Shown: positions 12,622 through 50,152 of the stretch, one piece after another
Position numbering within the stretch: the stretch's first letter is position 1
Layout: each line of letters starts with the position of its first letter
Translations under genes and position numbers: made by a program
Assembly: GCF_051622035.1 (NCBI RefSeq)
Contig: NC_135357.1
Coordinates: forward strand, 17,888,256 to 17,952,255
DNA: 64,000 bases
Reading direction: 5' to 3'
DNA from: Arctopsyche grandis
Taxonomy: Eukaryota; Arthropoda; Insecta; Trichoptera; Hydropsychidae
The notes under the pieces: generated by a model
Told to the model about the DNA's origin: nothing
Seen by the model: the letters and a program-made list of their open reading frames with translations, nothing else
Database searches by the model: none

Positions 12622-12838
12622 CTAATATATAATTTCGAAAGAGACTTTGTATGTATACATATATTTAAGGTTTGGGTGATAGAATCCGTAACATTAAATT
12701 TAATAAAAAAAACAAATGAATATTCAAATAGATTTTAATAAAATAAAACTATTCAAATAAATTTTAATAAAATGTTTACTATTAGATTAGCCATGTTTAA
12801 GCGGTTTATATTACAAATACCGAGTATATAATTGTATT
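12622..12838 (-). repeat. Interspersed repeat family R1, minus-strand copy
   Basis: The reverse complement of this segment matches the segment at 12888-13056 and those at 15637 and 19126. One end carries CGGTATTTGTAATATAAACC followed by a CATGGCTAATCTAATAGTAAAC-like stretch, the other AAAGTCTCTTTCGAAATTATATATTAGA. Together with the + copy next to it, it forms a broken inverted repeat. Class unknown. Confidence 0.6.
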
Positions 12839-12885
12839 CAACTTTTCTATATATGTACATATATATGTAGTACACTAATGTTTTT

Positions 12886-13056
12886 ACCCAGCTTCGTTCG
12901 GTATTAGTAAAATAAACCGCTTACACATGGCCAATCTAATAGTAAACGTTTTATTAAATTTATTTGAATATTCATTTGTTTTTCTTCGTATCAACAATAT
13001 GTAGTTACATACAAAGTCTCTTTTGAAATTATATATTAGATATATTATTTTTCCCG
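12886..13056 (+). repeat. Interspersed repeat family R1, plus-strand copy
   Basis: It begins TTTTTACCCAGCTTCGTTCGGTA, shares the CGCTT-A-ACATGGCCAATCTAATAGTAAAC block and ends in AAAGTCTCTTTTGAAATTATATATTAGA. It is head-to-head with the minus-strand copy upstream. The family resembles insect repeats with a CCCGGCTTCGC end, but I cannot assign a superfamily. Confidence 0.6.
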
Positions 13057-13603
13057 CATTCTTATGTTTATACGTTTTATATAAAAATATTTCAATTGTT
13101 TCAAGCATAACATGTTTATATTTTATAAGAATTTAAAAATAAATTTGTGAAATTTTGTCATAGCATATGACTTTCTCATTATTCAAGTTTTGATCTTTCA
13201 AATGACGGAAATGAACTTATTTCCAAACTCATTGGAAAACTTAAATCTTTGTTTATTTAATGATAATTTTCGAACAGTTTTCATATCGATATGAAATTAT
13301 AAAGAACGTTACTTGCTTGAACTTGTTATCTCCACGTGTGGTGTTTGTAGTGCAGGTGTCAAGCACGTGTAATAAAATTGGTGGTGCATTAAATTTCAGC
13401 ATCTGCAGCCGTTGTAGCGGAACAGGAAATCGGATGAACATTATTTTTTTTTAATTTTTCGGTGAATCAGTGTGTATATTGGTTACTCACCGGTGTCTGC
13501 GAACAAATGTGTCCGCCAGTGGGTCGCGTACTGGTGTTTTTATGGAGTTTCGAGTGACGGATGAATCAGTCGAGTCTGATGATCAGCGGCCAGCAATGGC
13601 AGC

Positions 13604-38493
<24,890 letters not shown>

Positions 38494-39158
38494 CTGCGGA
38501 CCCGCGACGAGACGCCCCTGGCCGCGTTTCTTCACAGACCGGGTCGCTTGCTGGACTTGTCCCGAATCCACTTATTCCCATACAGACACTGAAATTACTC
38601 ACAAATTACACTTTTTGAATTTCCTGCACATATTTACATCCATTATTAAATTGTTCTCGTTAATGCATTCTTATTGTTTACACAATATACTCTGAACGTG
38701 TATTTATTGAGTGGAAATTAAGTGCCAAAAAAAAAAACTAAGGAAGAGGACAGTTACAAAGTAAAAATAATGTTCCTGAAAAGTGTCGATATATTAAAAT
38801 TTCGAAATACTTCAAAAATTAAGTAATTTTATTTATAGTGTACGTATGGTAGTGATATAATAGAATTATGCATGCATTTTGTCGCAATTTATGCGTCAGA
38901 TGAAAGCTCCAAGGTTTCATTTTTTAATTACTTAATAGTCATAAGTATGAGCTTTATCGACGGCACATGTTTTATTTGAATCTTTCAAATGCCACGTGTT
39001 TTGAAGGCCGTCATGATGATAACCAGGCAAACCCGATCGTAACGTTGAAATACTTAGTAATCAGGATAATTTGAGGCTGACCTAAAAGATTTGCAGGTTT
39101 GACTGTAAACAAACATATGGTAAACAAATTTGTTAAGTTGGGTTCACACAAGTATCCT

Positions 39159-39625
39159 TTTGACGCTTGTGACGCTGTGTCCTTTTGACGCTGTCTTCTT
39201 GACGTTTGAGACGCTGTATCCGTTTGGCGCTTGAAATGCTGCGTCCTTTTGACGCTTATGACTAGACTGCGGATAGACACCGTGCTTTTTCCAGAAATCG
39301 GGGCGGCTTGGCTCTATTTACAAAGCTAGAGTACAAAAAAAAGGTTGGACGAACCTTTTACAACAATTGAACAATAGCATTTACAACAATTGAACAATAA
39401 ACGGCGCGCTGTCTATCCGGCCACTACTTATGACGCTGCGTCATAAGTTGAGACGCTGTGTTCTTTTGGCGCTTGAGATATTGCGTCCTTTTGACGCTTG
39501 AGACGCTGCGTCATTTTGACGCTGCGTCTTTTTGACGTTTGGGATGCTGCATCTTTTTGACGCTTCAGATGCTGCGTTTCTTGATGCTTGAGACGCTGCG
39601 TCCTTTTGACGCTTGAAATGCTGCG
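39159..39625 (+). repeat. GACGC minisatellite, interrupted by a MITE
   Basis: Tandem diverged units of about 15-27 bp built from TTTTGACGCTTGAGACGCTG and GACGCTGCGTCC, in two blocks, 39159-39262 and 39427-39625. The gap is exactly the hAT-type MITE 39263-39426. The CpG-rich array is unusual for this AT-rich region. Confidence 0.85.
39263..39426. mobile_element. 164-bp hAT-type MITE, copy 3, exact 8-bp TSD
   Basis: Starts TAGACTGCGGATAGACACC and ends GCTGTCTATCCGGCCACTA. The exact duplication CTTATGAC lies at 39255-39262 and 39427-39434 inside minisatellite units. The body is close to the element at 19861-20014 and includes a local duplication (TTTACAACAATTGAACAATA twice). Confidence 0.82.
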
Positions 39626-41816
39626 GGTAAAACGATCTTCACTATTATGTTTTGCGACGCGATTCTAGACTCATATCTATTAATTCACAGTAACGCAATT
39701 CTAAAGTTGACGGCGTCCTTTAAAGGGCCTATTTATGATAATGGTTAAGGCAGTTTATTCAATTTATCTCACTACAGCTGTATATACTAGCATTAAATAC
39801 TACCGTATCATCGCGATGGTTTCGTCTAAATCAGTCTACTGATTGCCGTTTATATGATGACATTGTTTGTATTATGTACAAAAGCCATTTCAGCGTTTTG
39901 GGTTTGAATATCAATCAGTTCATGGAGTGAGTTCGGTTTACCATACATATGATTGTCATCTAAGATTGGGCCTGGTGAATTTTGACGATATTGTGATGGC
40001 GAAGATCAACTCCATTCCTTATTATACGTAAATGAAGACTTCGTTCACGATAACTTACCGATAATCGGTGATAAACGTTACGTATTGTAATATACATAGG
40101 CTAATAATTTTATCTTTAATTTTTCATATTTTTTTATATGTTTTGAATACTCATAGTTATTGTATGTATGTATGTATGTATGTAATGTAGTTTTTATTGA
40201 ATCGATTCGTTTTAATTCATTCCTCGTTTATTTGTAAAGTAGTATCTTAAGTTTTATATTAAAGTTGATAGTTTATTTTTAAAATTTGTTACGATGGTAT
40301 AGTTATTTTTTTTGTTTAGGTTTTATCAATTTTGTATATTTTAAGAGAGCAGCTCGTAACTGATGTATCGTTCCTTTTTATCAAATGTTTCAATTTAATC
40401 GAATAATGATTATGTTTAAGATATTGCGACAGTACACGTGTTTATTTTAATTTATTTTTAGATGACTTAAACTTTAAATTATTTAGATAAATAATAGAAT
40501 AGCATAAGCAGACATGGAAACGGAGAATATGTACTCATTTTTTGTATATTTAAACGTATTAAAAATGTATCTATGTTTTGTTGAATAAATCGTTAATTTT
40601 CATGTAATTTTATTTTAATGCTTAACGTGTTATTTTTTTTTTGTTGGCGTATGTGTGTTGAGAAAATTAAATTAGATAGAAAACATTTGAATTAATCATT
40701 TATTATTATTTTTGATTAACTATGATTTGTCATGTAAAATAACAGTATTTTTATTCCTATAATTAATTGATAATTTTAGAACCATATAGCACGTAACTAT
40801 GTATTTAATTGGATGTCGATAGTTTATCATGCCATCACTATTATCACATACTTCCAATATAAGTCGTAATTGTTTCCCCAGCTTTTGCCATAAGATTACG
40901 CCTTATCCAAAGAAAAATATATTAGCTCTTGCAGTTTTTTTTCCATAGATTTGAGGGGCAGATAGGGCCGGCACGCAGAGCATACGGATGCGATGGTCCA
41001 AAAGACCCGTGGAAAGCCGGGGTGATTTTCCAACAAGTGAGGGTGGGCAGCGATAAGGTTAAATGGAGTAATCCCCACAGCAGGGATGCTGTTGACCAGA
41101 GGTCGAAATGGGTTGAAATAAATAAGAGCAGGGCACAATGGCGAGTGTCTTATTTGTAAAGCAGAGCCGTACTGGCCTTAATGCACTTCCTACCGCAAAT
41201 TATGAGGCTTTGTTTCAATTTACGACCATACAAATTGTCACGAATTTGAAGCAGTTTTGATGATTGAATTTAATTTGTTTCTATTAAACAATTTTGACAA
41301 ATATATGTAATAATTATTATAATTATGTACTGCCCTATTTGTATTATCAAACTTATAAATAATTATGAGATTGAACGTTTTCCCAGTGAAAAATGATAAA
41401 ACTATTTAATCATTGCGCCCACTTGTTCTAGTTAGCATTGCGTTTAATTGTGCCCCAGTTACAAGCTTTAACGGTTGTGTTTATTGTTAGTTTTTAATGT
41501 TATCACAATTTCAAAGACAGCTATATATTATACATAGGTATAATACATACAGCTATATATAATACATATAATATACATACTAAAATAAGATTATATTTAT
41601 AAGTATCGTTTTAGAAGTTTTATCCATTTTTGTATTTGGGGTGCGTAGAACTCTCGTTTCAAATGAATGTGCGAAGTCATTGACAAAATCAGTGTGTGTA
41701 ATTGAAAGTGGGTAGCCGTGACGTCTTTCAATAGGATAATAGTACAAATAGGATGCTGTGATAAGGTGACCAGTGTGTTTTACTATTGTCCAGTGACAAC
41801 TTCGCCATCCAGCAAG

Positions 41817-44800
41817 ATGGTGGCAGTTGCGGCGATTCTGCTGGCGACAATTTTTCTAGCTCCTGTTCCTATACCAGCTCTTGCTTTTTCAGATCCATCA
41901 CGTGAGTAGTTAACTAATTGAATGGTCATTAGATATTGCTTGATAATTGATTAATACCATTAGTGAAATTTAAATTTGAACGTCGAGAATAGTTCTTATG
42001 AATAGATGCTAATGCTATATACATACATATGTATGCTATATGTACAATAAATTTTTCATTCATACATCCACATACCGTTACACTGATTTTTAAGCCTCGT
42101 AAATCCACTTTTGTTGAAATATAATGAGAAAATCGAATTTCAAGCTCATTTATTAACTCACTATGGGCCGTCAAAACATACGCTGAGTTTTAATAAAACT
42201 TTATTCAAAGGTTGTCAGTCCAGCGTGTGTTTTTAAATTCTCCAAACTTCATACAAAAGTATTATTTAAAAGATTTAGTTTAAAATTTCATATATACCAT
42301 ACTAGCATATTTTTATCCAAAATATCAATGAAAAATTAAAAAAAAAATATATATATATATATATATCGATGGTGTAAGCTTGATTTTTTTTCTTAGAAAT
42401 TGATCGATAATATTCCAAAATAATAATATTAAGAAAAGATTTTATATCTTCAGATATTGAAATATATATAAATTTTATACAAACTTAAATACAGCAATTA
42501 TCATAGTGTGAGAAATACTGATCTGATAAATCATACGGTCGAAGACAACTATAAATAAGCTGTACTCTATTTGTCAATTTAATTGAATGAAAGGTTTAGG
42601 AGTTATATATGTTTGATTTACAAAACCTGCTACTTTTACCATTTTCGAAATTTTTCCTCAGAAAATTTTCGGAAAATTCAGGCGGTTCATTATGAGTTGA
42701 TATACAAAGATGTACATCATTTTGGATTTACGAGGTTAAATATATATACATGCGTATGTAGTATATATTGTATACATGCTACATATATCTATAATATATA
42801 CTACATATATCTTTAAAAACTTACGGCACATTTAACAAGATCCTAGAATCGAACCGGAAATATTTTTTTACTGGAAAGGAAAGATTTTATCATAAAAATA
42901 TAATTTTGTATAATTACACATGTAAGGAAGTATGTGTATATATTTATAAACTCAAAGCTACAACTATTATGCTATTGTGAAAAATAATATAGGTTCTTTG
43001 AACTTCTCCCAATGCTAATGTACATACATAAAACGCTTGTTTATTCGTTTTATACTCGTTATTATCTAATTTGTTAGCATCATGTTTGATACATTGAAAA
43101 AATGATTACAATGATTTCGCACAAGTGAATCCTACAATTTCGTATGTAAATCGGGTTTATTAGGATACGACATGACCACGATACATAAATACATATGTAT
43201 ACATACATACATATATAAAATATCACACATGTAAAAAAATGCCATTAATCTTACGCCCATGCTGACACTTGTATACAAATGTACATATGTATATTCTGAT
43301 CTAATCAATTAAACCACATTAGAATAAATAAAAATCCCCATTCATACACACGCATATATTTCCACTTCCGTCAAAAGTTATTGCAGATAGTGAATATCAG
43401 TATGCTGTTGGCAGAACAGCTACTATATTATCAAGAACTGCAGATGCACGAGAATAACTCTGAAATTCCTGTATATTTTATGTTTAATTAGGTTCATGCC
43501 ATTTACGCGATTTTTTTTTCAGTAAATGTGATAAAAATATCTATATATGTACATACATATACGTATTATAAATGTGTGTAAATTAATTAATGAAAAAGAT
43601 TTTTAGTTTTTATATTTATTTGAAATTACAATTCCACTTAGTTTCCTTCAAAGCAGTTATTTAAGGAAGTCACACAACACTCAAGACGGTTTTCACACTC
43701 TTCATAGCAGTGCTAGAACTCAGATACTTCTATAATCGCTTTCAGCTGGTTCGGCTACGACACTTTCAACGTTTCCCAATATCCCAAAATAGTGTCCTTT
43801 GAGGTGAATTTTCAATCTTGGGGAAAAGGAAAAAGTCAAAAGTTCTCGATGTTTGGCCTGAATCGAATGATCTATTTTCGAAGTATTTCAAGAACTTTTT
43901 GTTAAAAATATGCTGGTATACCGTTTGGTATTGAGGAACAGATTCCTTATGGGGGATCCATTCGCTATTAAAAAAGCTAATCGGAACACTTTTGATCTTG
44001 GATTTGCTCATTCTGCGAGGTTCATCTTCAATCGAGTCTCGGCCTTTCAAGAATGCTTTAAACCGCCTGAAAACTTGAGCTTTTGACGAAACACTGTCTC
44101 TTTTTACAAACCTCCTTTACGTTTCACTTACTATTACAATTAAGAGGACTTTTTTTATATCTCTTATCTCTTATCCGATCGTATTCATACTTTGCCATAT
44201 TGCTCATTTTGGTCATCAATATAAGTTAAGGTATATTTTTACGCCATTATCGTTTTACACGGTGACGTTTTTGTCACTGAGGCTTTTTGAAGGTTAACAG
44301 AAGTTTCTGTCGCATTGTGCCCAAGTCTGAAGCAGAACTTAAAAACGCACAGTTGCATAATTTGCAACTCATTTGTTATTTATTTTTGTTTCATTCTATT
44401 CGTCAAAAATTTGTGATCTGATTTTGAACCACTAATTTCCACTCTTTAGATATCTTTGATATTTTACCGACATACTACATACGACATAGCTAACATTGAA
44501 TTAAAATAATGAATCCGATATGAAGCTAGTGGAGTTTAATCAGTAACGAACTCATTAAAATGTACATCGGAATCGGTGTCAGATCAAGGCGATGACAGCT
44601 AGATATTCATACGTGGCTTTCTACCGCCCCCTTTGCAACTCTCAGTATAAATGGGTGTTCGATATTATAACTAGAGGTAGGATAGTCACAGTGCTATCCA
44701 TTGTTCGGCAAACCTTTAACAATGCATTTACAACCTTTGAACAATACACGGCCCCCTCAGACTCCGGTGACTAGTTATAACTATACATAGGCGCGGGGCC

Positions 44801-47800
44801 GTACTTTTCCAGGAAAGGGCAAACTACAAAGCTAGAGAGCAAAAAAAAGGTTTACCAAAGGAATGAACAATGGGGTGCAGGGTAGCGCCGAAGCTTGGTT
44901 ATAACAGTTACTACTTTATTCACACTATCTCATATACACTTTGTAATACAGACTTTCATACTTTCTATTTTTTAGTTTAATTGATATATGTATATGTATA
45001 TACATAATAATAAATATGTTTATAAATTTGAATCAATATTTTCCGTGTTTAAATACGAGTACTGATATTTTTGTGCAAATATAAACAATAATTTTACATT
45101 TAAATTAAAACACACTATATTATAATTAAAGGTTAAATAATCTAAAAATGTATGAAATTTTTTCGAAGACTTTTAAATTATAAAGAGTACGATTACCGAT
45201 GCAGTGCAAACGATCGACAAGCGCCAGACAGACTGAACCACAGATTAACAAAACGTGTATCTTATGCGTGCGCACTGCTCGCACTTACACTAAGCGAAAT
45301 CTACCCGAAGTCCCGACATACCTACCCTGTATACGTTCTGTGCTTCTGATACTTTAGTTCCGAATTTTGCCTTATTAAACTCGCCAGAAAGATCCAACTC
45401 AATTTTAATAATTGCATCTGTGCACATCGAAAGGTTACTCGTCATCTGATGTGCAATCTATCATTCGTGAAGTCGAGAATTGCGTTTAAAGCAGTCATCC
45501 AGTTAATCTGTGGTTCAGTCTGTCTGGCTCTTTTCGATCTTTTGCACCAAACCCACGATTACATATGTACACGTGCGACATATCACATATTTTTTAATCA
45601 CTCATAAAATGTTATCTATGTTATATATTTTTTTCTATATTTATGTATATGAATATGTTCATATATGTATGTATGTACATATGTATTATATAATACTTAT
45701 GTACTACATATGTATTATATAATACTTACATAATACCAGAAGTTGGTGTTAGATCCAAGTCATGGCCAAGAAGAGCGATGTGTCATATTGTTTAATCTGA
45801 CATAATATCTGTAAATTTGTCCCGGGATCCTTGAGCTTCACTTCTTACAATAATCGTTGTTGATACGTCTTTGTATTTTGGTTAAGAATTGTCGCCTTCA
45901 ATAGTCGTCTTCCTGTCTCTCACGTACATATGTGTTCAACCAGATTTATTACGGAATGATTGGGAGAGCCATTATACGCCAGAAGTAAATCCAATCAAAT
46001 CTGGGTTTCTTTTATAAATTTCAATGAATTACGTCTTCGACCATTGTTCAGATATTGAGGCGATCAAATAAATAAACGAAAATGTCATTCATGATAATTG
46101 TTTGACATATAGCGGAGAATGTCATTTTCGTATGATTTCAAACATTAGAATTAGTTTTTTTTTAATTATACTTCAGCACCCAGTGGATCTGCAAAAGAGA
46201 CTAAAGCCAAAGCACCATGGAATGCAACTTACACTGACTTTCTGAAAAGAACTTTGTTAGTGGGTTACGATAAATTTGCAAGACCATCTCATCATCAATT
46301 GACCACTAATGTATCATTAGGACTTTCCGTTTATCATGTTGATCTGGACGACTTGTCAGGTGTTATGACCGTTCATGGTTGGGTTAAATTGGTAATTTAT
46401 TTTACTTTCTACTTGTTTCATTTTAATTAATTCACTTTTATTTTATTTAAATCTATATTTATTATACAGGCATGGAACGACGAAAAATTAAAATGGAATT
46501 CTTCGGAGTTTGGTGGATTACGCAATTTGCATGTAGCAGATCACGAAATCTGGCAACCTGATATCGTTCAATACAATAGGTACTATCATAGGAGGAAATT
46601 TTTACATTAATCATCACTATGTACCAAATTAAGGTGGCCATTTGTACTGGTTTTACCCAGTGGTGTCACCCTAATGGTTTTCATGGTTTTACGGAAACCC
46701 GTTGTTAAACATCAAAAGTTTCCGGAAACCCGTTGTTAGAAATCTAAAAATTCTTATAATTTTTGTCAAAAATTATTCAAATCTTTAAATTGTTTTCGGC
46801 GATTACTACTTCAAAAAGGTCACAGTATATTACATATAGCAGGTAAAGAGAAAATATCTTTTTTTCCGTTATGCACAAACAAAACTAACTGTTTAAAACT
46901 AAATGTGTCTGCGGTCTCTACTCGAAACTATCCTTCCTAGTAATATACAAAGAGAAGCTTGATAGAAAATAGATGTAGATTTACACCAAATAGTAATTAA
47001 TATAATTCATAAATTATATATTATCTAAATATTAGAAAATAATCAATTCATTAATTAATTTAAAATATTAATGTTTTTGAGTATTTTATAGAAGTATGCA
47101 TGGTTTTATGCTTTTAAAGGTTCTTTTATATTATATATGGTATGATTTTATTTAGTTAATTTTCTTTCATTTTACTTTAGTTTTGAGATTTTAAAATTTC
47201 CAGCTCTTTGGAAGCCTGCGAACACGTACTTGAAGATTATCAAAAATTTAAATTAGTAACGTAAAATTATCAACTTACACTAGTGAATTCAAATTTAACA
47301 GCTAGTGGATTTATACAAACAATCATTTGAAATATTAAAAATTCAAGTACATAATATGTATATTAGAAGAAATTTCATCCAAGCCACTATTACGTAAAAA
47401 AATTGGAAACCCGTTGTTCCAAAATTGGAGTGACATCATTGGTTTTACCAGGACAATATTGATTTTTTGAGTATCTGTCCTGGCAGAATCCTTGGGCTGG
47501 GTCTGTTTATAAATATTGAAATAGATTTTTTTATTTTCATAAATATGCACCCTGATGCATGATTTACAAACGTTCATGAACGTTTTTTTAATAACTTTAA
47601 ATAAATAATGAATATTTAGAAACATTCTTTTGAAAAAAATGTCCTGGTTTTGTCACTTAATCTAAAACAAGTAAAATGGTCACCTTATACTAAATGTTCT
47701 TTCATTTGTTTATAATGTACGGAATATATCATAGAAAAGTGTCTTTTTAGTATTACAAACTGCAATACTACCGAAAAAAATACATTTCTTATTAAAATTT

Positions 47801-49276
47801 AAGACAAAATATATTTTATATCAATTATTATTTAGTGCATCTGGAAACACAGTGGATCAATTTGGAAATACACATTGTATAGTGAGTGAAAATGGTAGTG
47901 TAATTTGGGTGCCACCAGCTAAATTGACATCATTTTGCACTATGGATTTAAGACGCTGGCCACAAGATGAACAAATATGCAATTTCACATTCGGCTCTTG
48001 GACATATGACGGTATTCAGATCAATATCGAGACTAGCGATCTTTACGACTTGGAAAGTAATGTAAAAACTCCTGTCACTTTGCACTTGACCAATATTGAA
48101 AATATACATGTGTATCACATTTGTCACGCCGTAAAAGTATATTTTATTGTTTTCAGAATGATTATTTGATTGAAAGCGGGGAATGGGAAATGATAAACAT
48201 TTCTCAGCAGCGCTATGAGAAATTTTATTCATGCTGTCCGGATGCACCTTATGTGAGTGTAGATTATGCGGTGCATGTGAGACGACGTGGAGGTGGAAGT
48301 CTTCGATCTGCTCTTATGCGTACCCCAGCAGCGGTGTCTACTTTAATGGCGTTATTGTCTCATTGTCTTCCTCCTTCATCACCAAGGTTGCCTTTGGCTG
48401 CTGCTCCACCGACTCTTCTCTCGATAGCCCTTCTCTACTTGGGGCATAGACTACCAGCTTCTATGTATACTCCAAATATAGGTAAAACAACTAATAGTAT
48501 ACTCGTATCCCCTATTATGTTGATTTGGCAGGGTGGATTATTGAAAGCATACATATGTTCATATATTATTCAGTTTTAATATATGCGAAAGTTAATGCTA
48601 TGAGATAGCACAATGTAAATTGTCTAAATTAAAAGGTATATTTTTGTTTAAAGCATGCAATTGTAATAGATTGAGCTATTTACAATAAAAACTCAGTATT
48701 CTGGTCATCAAATATTGTGACTTTTTTATGTGATCAACAAATCATATAGTAATCTGAATGCTAATATTTCGAACATATTTAATCGAATATTATTATCTGC
48801 AAGCCTAAATGACATTCTATTAAATATCATGTTTTTGTTATAGTGATGTTTTACAGCATATGTTTATATTTGACTTGTTTATCTGGAGTGGTGTCAGTTA
48901 TTGTAATCAACATGGTATTGTCTCGTCGTGCTTTGCCATGGAACATTAGACGAGCATTGAGTTCACGTGCCGTAAAGTGTTTGCGTCTGCCAAAAATTGA
49001 AGAAAATGTTAGTATCTTTATATTATAAGTTATTTCAGATCTAATTATTTAGTTGTATTAAAATTTTATTTTGTTTAATAGTCTACTAGTGAAGAGTTGC
49101 AGAATACCATTGGAGGTGGAAGTGGGATTGGTGTAGCAGAAGAAGGCGCTCGTATTCTGTCAGGGTCTCCGGCTCCAGCTAGGGATTGGTTGGCTTTGGC
49201 CACTGCCATTGATCGCATAGTTTTCATAATAATTTTGATTATATTCGTCATTGTATCCATCGTTTATAGTTGTTGA
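41817..49276 (+). CDS. Divergent alpha-type nicotinic acetylcholine receptor subunit
   Basis: Cys-loop ligand-gated ion channel subunit of the nAChR family. Seven exons, 41817-41901, 46177-46391, 46470-46579, 47836-48061, 48157-48481, 48844-49007 and 49082-49276, give 439 aa. A signal peptide (residues 1-24, MVAVAAILLATIFLAPV) is followed by the ligand-binding domain: VHGWVKLAWNDEKLKWNSSE, HVADHEIWQPDIVQYN, and a Cys-loop C171-C185 of 13 spacing residues with WPQDEQ. Vicinal cysteines C238-C239 mark an alpha subunit. M3 (about 322-344) and M4 (418-439) are clear. M1-M2 (about 264-312) is open but lacks the normal GEK...LLLLAE pore motif. The M3-M4 loop is short. It resembles the fast-evolving insect nAChR subunits (beta3/alpha9-like). 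Exon 4 uses donor GTAAAA at 48062. Confidence 0.87.
43625..44130 (-). pseudogene. Mariner transposase relic, internally deleted
   Basis: Reading the minus strand gives mariner-type segments in order: KAQVFRRFKAFLKGRDSIED, EPR, then after a jump MSKSKIKSVPISFFNSEW, IPHKESVPQYQTVYQ, later DFFLFPKIENSPQRTLFWDI and a C-terminal RLERCVTSLNNCFEG-like stretch. The N-terminal HTH part runs straight into the middle of the catalytic domain, and the block with the second catalytic Asp region is missing. In-frame stops follow 43766. It is a dead, deleted copy. Confidence 0.78.
44672..44773. mobile_element. 102-bp hAT-type MITE, copy 4
   Basis: Starts TAGAGGTAGGATAGTC and ends CTCCGGTGACTA. The flanks ATTATAAC (44664-44671) and GTTATAAC (44774-44781) match at 7 of 8. 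The core TTCGGCAAACCTTTAACAATGCATTTACAAC is nearly identical to the element at 18808-18932 in short segments. Confidence 0.7.
44782..44897. mobile_element. 116-bp hAT-type MITE-like unit, adjacent
   Basis: Lies between GTTATAAC at 44774-44781 and GTTATAAC at 44898-44905, an exact 8-bp direct repeat. It carries CCGTACTTTTCCAGGAAAGG and TACAAAGCTAGAGAGCA, which match the bodies at 19861 and 39263. Two units sharing one copy of the duplicated octamer suggest serial insertion or a split composite. Confidence 0.65.
45204..45547. mobile_element. 344-bp MITE with about 45-bp TIRs
   Basis: Left arm GTGCAAACGATCGACAAGCG then CCAGACAGACTGAACCACAG, ATTAAC; right arm the inverse (GTTAATCTGTGGTTCAGTCT, GTCTGGCTCTTTTCGATC, TTTTGCAC). 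The interior has no transposase. The TSD is not obvious. Confidence 0.7.
46632..47685. mobile_element. About 1.05-kb non-autonomous DNA transposon in nAChR intron 3
   Basis: The ends are inverted: AGGTGGCCATTTGTACTGGT at the left and ACAAGTAAAATGGTCACCT at the right, each next to TA. The subterminal TTTTACCCAGTGGTGTCACC / GTCCTGGTTTTGTCAC is also loosely mirrored. Internal short repeats of GGAAACCCGTTGTT recur three times (46696, 46730 and 47406). No protein. Confidence 0.55.
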
Positions 49277-50152
49277 ACTTTAAATGATAATTTTGTAATT
49301 TATTTACAGTCTAATCACTACATACTTAAGATACATGAAAATAAATTTTTGTCCTTTTTGTTATATTTTTAGATGTTCTTAAAATGCTCAGCATATGTTG
49401 ATTTGCAATTTTTGTATATTTTTAAAGAAGAAATGTTTTAAACATAAGCTTATGACTTTTTGTGTTCAATAATATTTATTATATGTTTTTTCTATTACAA
49501 TGTATGAATTAATAAATGGTCGAAATCCTTTGGATACAATTGTATTGATTTTAACCCAAATCAACCTCATTAAAAACTTTTTTTTCCATTGAATAGGTTT
49601 ATATCGTCATTGATTCTACAAAACCTGTTATGTATGTATGTTTGTACATTATTGGTTAACTTTGAATTAGGGGAATCATGGGATTAATTATTTTACCATA
49701 TCTATTTTATGTTTGAAGTCGCCAAAATATAAAAATTATAAATGAGAGCTAAAAATTGCATATGTATGAATTGTTCAATGATAATAATCAAATTTCATAA
49801 TCCGAATATTATTAAGAAATACAGCTGAAATCGGTATAAATAAAATATTTTAAATTTAATTATTGACTTATTTCCCACTATACATATAGGACATTTCGTT
49901 TTCCAATTATATTCAAACAAACCATAATTTGGTATTAACAACTATGGTTATGTGTATGTATATGTATAAAAAATAAAATAAAATAAAAAATTATTATTCA
50001 TATGTACATATGTTTACTATAATTGTAATTGTTTTTAGGTACATACCGGGTTTTGTAAGCAAAAACAATGATATGAAAATAGAAGGTGATGATAATCACC
50101 ATTTAAAATATAGAATCAAAATAAAACAGTTAACCAAAAATAATACATACAA

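Larger units (their letters stand above)
38494..41816. other. Ets21C 3' UTR and intergenic DNA
   Basis: AT-rich 3' UTR up to a possible poly(A) signal AATAAA at 40584-40589. It includes the GACGC minisatellite and hAT MITE listed separately. 40895-41160 is a compositionally distinct block with open frames on both strands (80 aa minus, 76 aa plus) that match no family I know; it may be a repeat or a conserved noncoding block. Otherwise nothing is seen. Confidence 0.5.
41902..46176 (+). other. nAChR intron 1 with mobile-element relics
   Basis: A 4.3-kb AT-rich intron with the mariner relic, the tandem hAT-type MITEs and the 344-bp TIR element listed separately. Short TA and CATA microsatellites occur at 42340-42366 and 43195-43215. 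A CGGAAAATTCAGGCGG word at 42670-42685 recalls the palindrome at 26487. No extra exon is recognised. Confidence 0.5.

Noticed and set aside
39159-39625. CRISPR-like direct repeat array
   Set aside because: Units are contiguous and diverged with no unique spacers, in a eukaryotic genome; it is a minisatellite.
48231-48449. Overlapping + strand frame inside nAChR exon 5
   Set aside because: It is an alternate-frame shadow; only the frame with the vicinal cysteines and onward splice phase joins to M3.
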